Assembly (NCBI RefSeq): GCF_964273065.1
Contig: NZ_OZ186815.1
Coordinates: 5,022,001 to 5,086,000 of the forward strand
Reading direction: 5' to 3'
Source: Nocardiopsis dassonvillei_B
Lineage (GTDB): Bacteria > Actinomycetota > Actinomycetes > Streptosporangiales > Streptosporangiaceae
DNA: 64,000 bases
Under the pieces are notes generated by a model, which did no database searches, was not told where the DNA came from, and saw only the letters and a list, made by a program, of their open reading frames with translations. The first letter of the stretch is position 1. Each line of letters opens with the position of its first letter. This document shows positions 1 to 5,768 of the stretch, one piece after another. Position numbers and translations under genes: made by a program.

Positions 1-183
1 CGGCTCATCCGCGACGGGGTCGTCATCTCCGAGAACCTCACGGTGGACTCGCTCCGCCGGTTCAAGGACGACGCGACCGAGGTCCGCGAGGGCTTCGAGT
101 GCGGTATCGGTGTCGGGTACAACGACATCCGCATCGAGGACGTCATCGAGACGTACGAGATGCAGGAGAAGCCCCGCGACTAG
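1..183 (+). CDS. infB: Translation initiation factor IF-2, C-terminal fragment
   Basis: The window opens inside this gene; only the last 60 codons and the TAG stop are present. The visible piece reads RLIRDGVVISENLTVDSLRR and ends VIETYEMQEKPRD. It carries the VREGFECGIGVGYNDIRIEDVIE block typical of the last beta-barrel (domain IV/C2) of bacterial IF-2, which binds fMet-tRNA. IF-2 is the GTPase that places initiator tRNA in the ribosomal P site. The G domain lies outside the window. The DUF503, rbfA and truB genes that follow are the usual neighbours of infB, which supports the call. A strong hairpin comes directly after the stop. Confidence 0.95.
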   Translation, partial: RLIRDGVVISENLTVDSLRRFKDDATEVREGFECGIGVGYNDIRIEDVIETYEMQEKPRD

Positions 184-205
184 TCGTCGCGAGGCCTGAT
201 CCACC

Positions 206-236
206 GGGGCCCCGGACACGAGCTGTCCGGGGCCCC
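206..236 (+). terminator. Intrinsic-terminator-like hairpin after infB
   Basis: A perfect 13-bp stem (GGGGCCCCGGACA pairing with TGTCCGGGGCCCC) has a 5-base loop and is followed after a few bases by TTT. It lies 22 bases after the infB stop and just before the DUF503 gene, so it could end or attenuate the nusA-infB transcript. Confidence 0.75.
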
Positions 237-270
237 GCCTTTGACGGTTCACAACACCACAGGTGATCAC

Positions 271-567
271 TTGTACGTTGGGGCGCTGACCCTGGACGTC
301 CTTCTCGGTGACGTCCACTCGCTCAAACAGAAGCGTTCGCTGGTGCGGCCGGTCATCTCCGAGCTGCGCCGCAAGTTCTCGGTGTCGGTCTCCGAGGTGG
401 GGGAGCACGATCTGTACCGCCGCGCCAGGATCGGCGTCGCGGTGGTCGCCCCGACCGCGGCCCACGCCCGGGAGCAGATGGACACCTGCGAGCGCTTCGT
501 CGCGGGCCGTCCCGAACTGGAGCTGCTGTCCGCCAGGCAGCGGCTCTTCAACGAAGAGGAAGACTGA
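271..567 (+). CDS. DUF503 family protein (YlxP-like)
   Basis: This small protein of about 98 residues begins LYVGALTLDVLLGDVHSLKQ, the characteristic DUF503 opening, followed by KRSLVRPVISELRRKF. Members sit between infB and rbfA in many Gram-positive bacteria; B. subtilis YlxP has been linked to ribosome biogenesis, but the molecular role is not settled. I chose the TTG at 271: it is preceded by AGGTGA four bases upstream, and family members start right before the YVGALTLD segment. A TTG ten codons upstream (241) would add MTVHNTTGDH, which is not typical. The gene ends two bases before rbfA, so the two are co-transcribed. Confidence 0.85.
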   Translation: MYVGALTLDVLLGDVHSLKQKRSLVRPVISELRRKFSVSVSEVGEHDLYRRARIGVAVVAPTAAHAREQMDTCERFVAGRPELELLSARQRLFNEEED

Positions 568-569
568 CG

Positions 570-1016
570 ATGGTCGACGCAGCACGCGCGCGCAAGATCG
601 CCGACCGCATCCAGCGCATCGTCGCCGAGATGCTGGACCGGCGTATCAAGGACCCGCGCCTGGGATTCGTCACCGTGACCGACGCGCGCATCACCGCGGA
701 CCTGCGGGACGCCACGGTGTACTACACGGTGTTCGGCAGCCCGGAGGAACGCTCCGCCTCCGCCGCCGCGCTGGAGAGCGCCAAGGGCCTCATCCGCAGC
801 GAGGTGGGGAAGCAGACCGGCATCCGCCACACGCCGAGCCTGACCTTCGTGATCGACGAGGTCCAGGAGAACGCCCAGCACATCGAGGAGCTGCTGGTCA
901 AGGCGCGCCGGTCGGACGCCGAGGTGGCCGAGCGGGCCACCGGCGCGAGCCCGGCGGGCGAGGCCGACCCCTACAAGGCCCCGCGCGAGGTCGAGGACGA
1001 CGAGGACGAGGAGTAG
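570..1016 (+). CDS. rbfA: 30S ribosome-binding factor RbfA
   Basis: RbfA is a KH-fold protein that binds the immature 30S subunit and is needed for 16S rRNA 5'-end maturation and cold adaptation. At 148 residues it has the normal length plus a tail. The core shows RARKIADRIQRIVAEMLDRR near the N-terminus, then IKDPRLGFVTVTDARITADL and the RHTPSLTFVIDE segment near residue 90, all family hallmarks. From about residue 115 the protein turns into a low-complexity acidic tail ending EVEDDEDEE, common in actinobacterial RbfA. It starts two bases after the DUF503 stop. Confidence 0.95.
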   Translation: MVDAARARKIADRIQRIVAEMLDRRIKDPRLGFVTVTDARITADLRDATVYYTVFGSPEERSASAAALESAKGLIRSEVGKQTGIRHTPSLTFVIDEVQENAQHIEELLVKARRSDAEVAERATGASPAGEADPYKAPREVEDDEDEE

Positions 1017-1042
1017 GCCTCCCCGTTCCCGCCGAGAACACC

Positions 1043-1071
1043 GCGGGCGGTGGCGCTGCGCCGCCGCCCGC
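1043..1071 (+). terminator. Hairpin between rbfA and truB
   Basis: A 13-bp stem (GCGGGCGGTGGCG with CGCCGCCGCCCGC, one G-U pair) has a 3-base loop and is followed by a pyrimidine run TCCCTTTCCC. It lies in the 85-base gap between rbfA and truB and may act as a terminator or processing site. Confidence 0.55.
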
Positions 1072-1101
1072 TCCCTTTCCCGTTCCTTCCCGAGGAGACC
1101 G

Positions 1102-1989
1102 ATGGCCGAGAGCGGCGTCGTGGTGATCGACAAACCCGCCGACTGGACCTCGCACGACGTGGTCGCCAAGACCCGCGGGCTCGCCCGTACGCGCCGGGTC
1201 GGCCACGCCGGCACCCTGGACCCGATGGCCACCGGGGTCCTGGTGCTGGGGATCGAGAAGGGCACCAAGCTCCTCGGGCACCTCACCCTCACGGAGAAGG
1301 CGTACGACGCCACCATCCGGTTGGGCCTCACCACCAACACCGACGACGCCGAGGGCGAACCCGGCGTGCGGGTGGACGCCGCGGGGGTCGCGGACGAGGA
1401 CGTCCACGCGGCGGTGCGGGCGCTCACCGGGGAGATCATGCAGGTCCCGCCCCAGGTCAGCGCGATCAAGGTGGACGGCAGGCGGGCCTACAAGTCGGCG
1501 CGGGAGGGCAAGGAGGTCGAGCTGAAGGCCCGGCCGGTCACCATCGCCGCGTTCGAGGTCACCGCCGTGCGCCGGACCGCCGACGAGGCGGGCGTGTTCG
1601 TGGACGTGGACGCCTCCGTCGTCTGCTCCAGCGGCACCTACATCCGCTCCCTGGCCCGCGACATGGGCGCGGCCCTGGGCGTCGGCGGCCACCTGACGGC
1701 GCTGCGCCGTACCCGGGTGGGCCCCTACGACCTGGCGCAGGCGCACACCCTGGAGCAGCTGGCGAAGGAGTTCACCCAGGTCCCGCTGGCGGAGGCGGTC
1801 GCGGCGGCCTTCCCGGCGCGCACCCTCACCGAGGAGGAGGTCCGGCGGGTGCGGCACGGCAACCGGATCGACCCCGACGACCGGGGGCGGGGGCCCATCG
1901 GCCTGTTCGCCCCCGACGGACGGGTGATCGCGCTGGCGGAGAACCGCCGCGACCACATGAAGCCGCTGGTGGTCTTCGAGCCCGCCTAG
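1102..1989 (+). CDS. truB: tRNA pseudouridine(55) synthase TruB
   Basis: TruB isomerises U55 to pseudouridine in the T-loop of tRNAs. The 295-residue protein starts MAESGVVVIDKPADWTSHDV, and motif II GHAGTLDPMATGVL carries the catalytic Asp at residue 40. VPPQVSAIKVDGRRAY and SCSSGTYIRSLARDMG-like segments (here VVCSSGTYIRSLARD, around residue 175) are conserved RNA-binding and active-site parts, followed by a C-terminal PUA-like region ending HMKPLVVFEPA. The ATG is preceded by GAGGAGACC, a good ribosome binding site. Its TAG stop is part of the CCTAG word that borders the tandem repeat downstream. In related genomes ribF often follows closely; here an accessory patch separates them. Confidence 0.96.
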   Translation: MAESGVVVIDKPADWTSHDVVAKTRGLARTRRVGHAGTLDPMATGVLVLGIEKGTKLLGHLTLTEKAYDATIRLGLTTNTDDAEGEPGVRVDAAGVADEDVHAAVRALTGEIMQVPPQVSAIKVDGRRAYKSAREGKEVELKARPVTIAAFEVTAVRRTADEAGVFVDVDASVVCSSGTYIRSLARDMGAALGVGGHLTALRRTRVGPYDLAQAHTLEQLAKEFTQVPLAEAVAAAFPARTLTEEEVRRVRHGNRIDPDDRGRGPIGLFAPDGRVIALAENRRDHMKPLVVFEPA

Positions 1990-1990
1990 G

Positions 1991-2347
1991 CCGTGTTCTT
2001 TCGAACCTCCGCTCCGCTTCGGTTCGCGTTCGGCGCCTTTGGAGGGCGGGGACCCTCGGCCCCACGGGAACGTCCTCGTTCCTCGGACATTCCCTCCGGG
2101 CCTCCAGAACCCCGCCGGCGCCTCACACACCCCCGCGGAACAGACGGCACTCAAAAAACAGACCCTAGTCCGTGTTCTTTCGAACCTCCGCTCCGCTGCG
2201 GTCCGCGTTCGGCGCCTTTGGAGGGCGGGGACCTTCGGCCCCACGGGAACGTCCTCGTTCCTCGGACATTCCCTCCGGGCCTGCAGAACCCCGCCGGCGC
2301 CTCACACACCCCCGCGGAACAGGACGGCATCCAAGGGCACGGCCTAG
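1991..2347. repeat. 179-bp tandem duplication, non-coding
   Basis: Two head-to-tail copies begin at 1991 and 2170, each starting CCGTGTTCTTTCGAACCTCC. Over the first ~150 bases they differ by only four substitutions and then diverge at their 3' ends. CCTAG occurs at the left edge, at the junction and at the right edge, and the stop codons of both flanking convergent genes fall in these words. Each copy contains a GGAACG-TCCT-CGTTCC hairpin (2067-2082 and 2246-2261). No convincing gene was found on either strand: frames are open across it but have no start-site or protein support. It may be a small dispersed intergenic element; that is inference. Confidence 0.85.
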
Positions 2348-3198
2348 CCCTCCCATTCCTTGAGGAAGTCCGCCAGGGCGGCGGTGAGCTCCGCGGGGCG
2401 CTCCACCGAGGGCAGGTGCCCGGTGTCGGGCAGCTCCAGCAGCCGGGCGCCGGGGATCCCCATCACGTACAGGTCGGCGACGTCCTGGATCTCGCGTACG
2501 TCGGAGAGTCCCTTGACGACCAGGGCGGGGACGTCCACCCCGTCCAGCCGGCCGTTGGCGGGAGGGTCGATCCACTGCGGCGTGTTGGCGGGGGAGGACC
2601 ACATCCGGGTGAACAGCTCGCGCAGCATCAGCAGGCTCAGGTCCCAGGCCTCCGGGGGCAGGTCCTCGGGGGTACGGCCGGGGCCCGCCACCATGAACCG
2701 GGCCTGGGCCTGCGCCATCGCGGCCACGTCGGCGGGATCGGGGACGGCGTTCCCGGCCCGGTAGCGGGCCATGCGCTCGGACGGGACGGCGGGCCCCACG
2801 GCCGCGGCCGCCGCGTCCGTGAACGACTGCGGCCAGCGGTGCCCGGACATCCCGGGGCAGACCAGCGCCAGCGCGCCGACCCGGTCGGGTGCGGCCAGTG
2901 CGGCGTCCACGGCGTGCGCACCGCCGAACGACGCGCCCACCAGGGCCGCCCTGTCGATGCCCAGCACGTCCATGAGGTCGAGCAGGTCCCGGTGGTGCTC
3001 CACCGGACCCGCGTGGTCGGCGGACCCTCCCACTCCGCGCCGGTCGTAGCGGACCACCCGGTGGTCGGCGGCCAGCGCGGCGAACTGGTGGTCCCACATG
3101 CGCCGGTCGCCCATCCCGGCGTGCAGCAGCACCACGGCCGGCCCGTCACCGGCCTCGTCGTAGGCGAGTCGGGTCGAACCCGTGTCGATCATCGGCAT
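2344..3198 (-). CDS. Alpha/beta hydrolase
   Basis: A 284-residue protein with the alpha/beta-hydrolase fold. The oxyanion-loop region VVLLHAGMGDRRMW lies near residue 25, the nucleophile elbow GASFGG has Ser90, a likely acid Asp lies near 233 (GLSDVREI), and the catalytic His is at 261 in DTGHLPSVERP. It lacks a signal peptide, so it is cytoplasmic. The fold and RYDRRGVGGSADHAGP near residue 50 resemble the 3-oxoadipate enol-lactonase-like group, but the substrate cannot be told from sequence. It is convergent with truB, with a tandem repeat between them. A second ATG two codons downstream is an equally possible start, as neither has a strong ribosome binding site. Confidence 0.88.
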   Translation of the reverse strand: MPMIDTGSTRLAYDEAGDGPAVVLLHAGMGDRRMWDHQFAALAADHRVVRYDRRGVGGSADHAGPVEHHRDLLDLMDVLGIDRAALVGASFGGAHAVDAALAAPDRVGALALVCPGMSGHRWPQSFTDAAAAAVGPAVPSERMARYRAGNAVPDPADVAAMAQAQARFMVAGPGRTPEDLPPEAWDLSLLMLRELFTRMWSSPANTPQWIDPPANGRLDGVDVPALVVKGLSDVREIQDVADLYVMGIPGARLLELPDTGHLPSVERPAELTAALADFLKEWEG

Positions 3199-3276
3199 CC
3201 GGGCAGGCTAACGACCCCCTCCCCCCGCTGTCGACCCCCTTCTCCCCACCGCAGAACCGCGAATCCACGCGCGGAT

Positions 3277-3316
3277 CATGTACAAGATCAATGTGTGGGC
3301 TGGAATTCTGTACATG
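3277..3316 (+). promoter_or_regulatory. Paired TGTACA operator of the toxin-antitoxin operon
   Basis: CATGTACA (3277-3284) and TGTACATG (3309-3316) form a perfect 8-base inverted repeat. Each arm holds the palindrome TGTACA, and the two are exactly 30 bp (about three helical turns) apart. The right arm overlaps the proposed antitoxin ATG. TGTACA is the known core of the E. coli YefM-YoeB operator, so autoregulation by the antitoxin encoded here is the natural reading. Confidence 0.65.
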
Positions 3317-3604
3317 AGCACACTTCCGCTGGCGGAGGCCGGGAACAGCCTGTCCAAGATCGTCGACGAGGTCGGGAGAACCCACGGAGCCGTGACCATC
3401 ACCCGCAACGGCAGGCCCTCTGCGGTGGTGATCTCCGTGGATGACTACGAGTCGATGATGGAGACCTTCGCGCTCCTGGAAAGCCCGGAGGAGCAGCAGC
3501 GGCTGCGTGAAGCGGAGGGGGCCGTCGCCGAAGGCGACTTCGTCACCGGTGGGGAGACGGCCGTGCCGATGCGTGAACGGGCTCGGAGGGAAGGGCTCGG
3601 GTGA
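3314..3604 (+). CDS. Type II antitoxin, Phd/YefM family
   Basis: The 96-residue protein starts MSTLPLAEAGNSLSKIVDEV and continues THGAVTITRNGRPSAVVISVDDYESM, the standard Phd/YefM DNA-binding domain. The C-terminal half (from about residue 60, rich in Glu and Arg) would wrap the toxin. An in-frame ATG 12 codons upstream (3278) also exists, but the 3314 start matches the family and puts the TGTACA pair upstream as operator. It overlaps the toxin start by four bases (GTGA), so translation of toxin depends on antitoxin, the normal arrangement for these modules. Likely function: neutralise the RelE-like toxin and repress the operon. Confidence 0.88.
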   Translation: MSTLPLAEAGNSLSKIVDEVGRTHGAVTITRNGRPSAVVISVDDYESMMETFALLESPEEQQRLREAEGAVAEGDFVTGGETAVPMRERARREGLG

Positions 3605-3882
3605 ACGATCCGCGGCTCATCCTCCCCCCTCCCGCCAAGCGGGCCCTGACGAAGGGGCTGCCGTTCAAGGTCGCTTCTGCCGTGTGGGAACTCGTCGACG
3701 GAGGCCTGAAGCTGGAACCACGAAGAGCCGGCAAGCCGTTGAACCCGCCGTTCGCCGGGCGGCGGGTGGCCCGTCGCTCCTCCTACCGTGTCCGGTACCG
3801 GATCGATGAGGAGGCGCGCACCGTCGTGATCCTCGTTGTCCAGGGGCGCACTGATGCCTACCGTTCCTCGGGACACGCCTGA
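3601..3882 (+). CDS. Type II toxin, RelE/ParE family
   Basis: The 93-residue basic protein ends with SYRVRYRIDEEARTVVILVV followed by QGRTDAYR, the signature C-terminal strand block of RelE-type ribosome-dependent mRNA interferases. The N-terminal part has LPPPAKRALTKGLP and the helix KVASAVWELVDGGL. Whether it cleaves mRNA like RelE or poisons gyrase like ParE cannot be decided from sequence, but the VRYRIDEE pattern favours RelE. The GTG start lies inside the antitoxin stop region. The pair sits between truB and ribF, an unusual place, and looks like an acquired insertion in a core gene cluster. Confidence 0.85.
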   Translation: MNDPRLILPPPAKRALTKGLPFKVASAVWELVDGGLKLEPRRAGKPLNPPFAGRRVARRSSYRVRYRIDEEARTVVILVVQGRTDAYRSSGHA

Positions 3883-3952
3883 CGTCCGGTGGGGCCGGGC
3901 GCCGGGGGGTTCGTGTCGGCGGGCGGGCGGGGGACGTGGCAGGCTTGGGGCG

Positions 3953-3972
3953 GGAGGGCCGAAAGGCCCTCC
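3953..3972 (+). terminator. GAAA-capped hairpin between the toxin gene and ribF
   Basis: GGAGGGCC and GGCCCTCC form a perfect 8-bp stem closed by a GAAA tetraloop, 30 bases before the chosen ribF start. There is no U-run, so it may be a weak terminator for the toxin-antitoxin operon or a structured ribF leader. No FMN riboswitch consensus is visible in this gap. Confidence 0.4.
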
Positions 3973-4002
3973 GCCAAGGCGAGCGGCGAGAGGGAGTCGG
4001 AC

Positions 4003-4950
4003 GTGCGGCGATGGGACGGGCCCGAGAACGTGCCCTCCGGATGGGGGCGGTCCGTGGTGGCCGTCGGTGTCTTCGACGGGGTGCACCGGGGACACCAGGC
4101 CCTCCTGGCGACCGCGGTCGAACGGGGCCTGGAGCTGGGGCTGCCGGTGGTCGTGGTGACCTTCGACCCGCACCCGGAGGCGGTGCTGCGCGGCACCGCT
4201 CCGGCGGTGCTCACACCGGTGGAGCGGCGTATCGGCCTGCTCGGCGAGTACGGTGCCGACGCGGTGTGCGTCATGCCCTTCACCAAGGACCTGTCGGCGC
4301 GCACCCCCGAGGAGTTCGTGCGCACCCTCCTGGTCGACCGGCTGCACGCCGCGGCCGTGGTGGTCGGCGAGGACTTCCGGTTCGGGCACCGGGCCGCCGG
4401 GGACGTGGCCGAGCTGGCCCGGCTGGGCGGGGAGGCGGGCTTCACGGTGGACGGGGTCGCCCTGGTCGCCGACGGCGAGACCATCACCTCCACCCGGGTG
4501 CGCGGCCTGCTGGCCGCCGGCGACGTGGCCGGGGCGGCCGACCTGCTGGGCCGCCCGCACCGGGTCGAGGGCGAGATCGTGCACGGCGCGGCCCGCGGAC
4601 GCGAGCTGCTGGGCTTCCCCACCGCCAACATGGACCTGGCCCCGCACACCGCCGTCCCCGGAGACGGCGTGTACGCGGGCTGGCTGAGCCGGGTCGAGCC
4701 GGTCTCCGGGGGCGAGTCGCGCTGGCCCGCGGCGATCTCGGTGGGCACCAACCCCACCTTCGACGGTGCCGAGCGCACCGTGGAGTCCTACGCCCTGGAC
4801 CGCGACGACCTGGAGCTGTACGGGGTGCGGATGACCGTGGACTTCACCGCGCGCATCCGCGGCCAGGAGCGGTTCGACAGCATCGACGACCTGATCGCGG
4901 CGATGCGCCGCGACGTCGACCGGTGCCGCGAGGTCCTGGGGACGGGCTGA
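4003..4950 (+). CDS. ribF: Bifunctional riboflavin kinase/FAD synthetase
   Basis: RibF makes FMN from riboflavin (kinase, C-terminal) and FAD from FMN (adenylyltransferase, N-terminal). The nucleotidyl-transferase signature GVFDGVHRGHQ lies at residues 22-32, with HRGH at 28-31; EDFRFGHRAAGD is around 120 and ITSTRVRGLL around 165. The kinase half has GRELLGFPTANM (near 205) and GVYAGWL, with a C-terminal VDFTARIRGQERFDSIDDLI segment. I chose the GTG at 4003 (315 residues) because GAGAGGGA lies 8 bases upstream and the conserved part starts soon after; a longer frame back to 3889 would add 38 Gly/Arg-rich residues with no family support. Confidence 0.94.
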   Translation: MRRWDGPENVPSGWGRSVVAVGVFDGVHRGHQALLATAVERGLELGLPVVVVTFDPHPEAVLRGTAPAVLTPVERRIGLLGEYGADAVCVMPFTKDLSARTPEEFVRTLLVDRLHAAAVVVGEDFRFGHRAAGDVAELARLGGEAGFTVDGVALVADGETITSTRVRGLLAAGDVAGAADLLGRPHRVEGEIVHGAARGRELLGFPTANMDLAPHTAVPGDGVYAGWLSRVEPVSGGESRWPAAISVGTNPTFDGAERTVESYALDRDDLELYGVRMTVDFTARIRGQERFDSIDDLIAAMRRDVDRCREVLGTG

Positions 4951-5005
4951 GGCGGGGGAGACCACCCCCACGCTCCGTACGCACCCGGGACCTCCGCGTC
5001 TGCGG

Positions 5006-5198
5006 TAGGGTGGGGACGTCCACGTGTGCCCCGCACGAGGTCACGGTAACGTGACCCGAGGGAGCCGCGATGTCCTCCGCCGTCGGCGGAAGCCGCGCTG
5101 CACACCAGACGGTGACTGTTCGTACGCGTGGTCACCGTGTCCGGACCCGGCACGGCCCGGGTCCGTCCTGCGTACCGATTCAGCAGAAAAGGAACGAC
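5006..5198 (+). promoter_or_regulatory. Structured leader of rpsO (candidate S15 autoregulatory RNA)
   Basis: The 248-base gap before rpsO contains a possible -10 (TAGGGT at 5006) and then three perfect hairpins: 5039-5056 (GGTCACG/CGTGACC with a GTAA loop), 5109-5138 (8-bp stem ACGGTGAC/GTCACCGT) and 5143-5164 (GGACCCGG/CCGGGTCC, 6-base loop), ending shortly before the AAGGA ribosome binding site. S15 is known to repress its own translation by binding structured leaders in several phyla. The hairpins are seen; the regulation is inferred. Confidence 0.5.
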
Positions 5199-5468
5199 GT
5201 GTCGATCGACGCCGCCACCAAAGAGAAGATCATCGCCGAGTACGCCACCGGCGAGGGTGACACCGGCTCCCCCGAGGTCCAGGTCGCGCTGCTCACGCAC
5301 CGCATCACCGAGCTCACCGAGCACCTCAAGGACCACAAGCACGACCACCACAGCCGTCGTGGCCTGCTCCTGATGGTCGGCCGCCGCCGCCGTCTCCTCA
5401 AGTACATCGCCAAGCAGGACATCACCCGCTACCGCTCGCTGATCGAGCGCCTGGGCCTGCGCCGCTAG
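5199..5468 (+). CDS. rpsO: 30S ribosomal protein S15
   Basis: S15 is a primary 16S rRNA-binding protein of the small subunit platform. The 89-residue protein starts (GTG) MSIDAATKEKIIAEYATGEG and contains DTGSPEVQVALLTHRITELT and HKHDHHSRRGLLLMVGRRRR, all invariant features, ending YRSLIERLGLRR. The start is fixed by the usual family length and by AAGGA 6 bases upstream. The frame is open 43 codons further upstream to an ATG at 5070, but that stretch overlaps the leader hairpins and has no counterpart in S15. It is followed by a strong UUCG-capped terminator and then pnp, the classical rpsO-pnp pair. Confidence 0.97.
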   Translation: MSIDAATKEKIIAEYATGEGDTGSPEVQVALLTHRITELTEHLKDHKHDHHSRRGLLLMVGRRRRLLKYIAKQDITRYRSLIERLGLRR

Positions 5469-5475
5469 GACGCCG

Positions 5476-5509
5476 GAGGGAGTGGCTTCGGTCGCTCCCT
5501 CTTTCTTAG
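5476..5509 (+). terminator. UUCG-capped terminator after rpsO
   Basis: An 11-bp stem (GAGGGAGTGGC with GTCGCTCCCTC, two G-U pairs) is capped by the very stable TTCG loop and followed by TTTCTT. It begins 7 bases after the rpsO stop. Read-through would be needed for rpsO-pnp co-transcription. Confidence 0.8.
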
Positions 5510-5768
5510 TAGGGTGTACGTGTCGGCGGTCACGGCCGCCGGCACCCCCAACAGAACAGAGACCACCCGCGTTCACACTCCCTCGGCCGCAGAGTCGGGG
5601 CCGGTCCTCGGTAGTGGCCCCCGGAAGGTCCCGTCACGGGACCCCGTGGGCTTCGATCGATGACCGGCCGTCATCAACTCCGGGGCACGGGCGCGGGGAA
5701 CGAGCACACGCGCCGGACCAGCGGGTCCGGGGCATCCCAACGCGAACACGTGTAGTAGGAGGTCGCCC
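5510..5768 (+). promoter_or_regulatory. rpsO-pnp spacer: possible pnp promoter and leader hairpins
   Basis: No gene is seen in this 300-base gap between rpsO and pnp. It holds a possible -10 (TAGGGT at 5511) and two perfect 7-bp hairpins, 5627-5643 (GGTCCCG/CGGGACC, 3-base loop) and 5713-5730 (CCGGACC/GGTCCGG). In Streptomyces the rpsO-pnp intergenic hairpin is an RNase III processing site that autoregulates pnp; the same role here is inference. The pnp ribosome binding site is AGGAGG just before 5769. Confidence 0.45.

Noticed and set aside
898..2244. A 448-codon minus-strand frame opposite rbfA/truB and running into the tandem repeat
   Set aside because: Antisense shadow with Arg/Gly/Pro-rich content and no family resemblance; its upstream part is only the translated repeat element.
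1991..2347. Insertion sequence or its remnant
   Set aside because: No transposase fragment in any frame and only weak, imperfect terminal inversion; kept as a tandem repeat of unknown type.
3883..4002. FMN riboswitch in front of ribF
   Set aside because: The 120-base gap is too short and shows only one 8-bp hairpin, without the conserved FMN-element junction sequences.
5070..5198. A 43-residue N-terminal extension of S15
   Set aside because: S15 is about 89 residues in all bacteria, the extension overlaps three leader hairpins, and a good ribosome binding site precedes GTG 5199.
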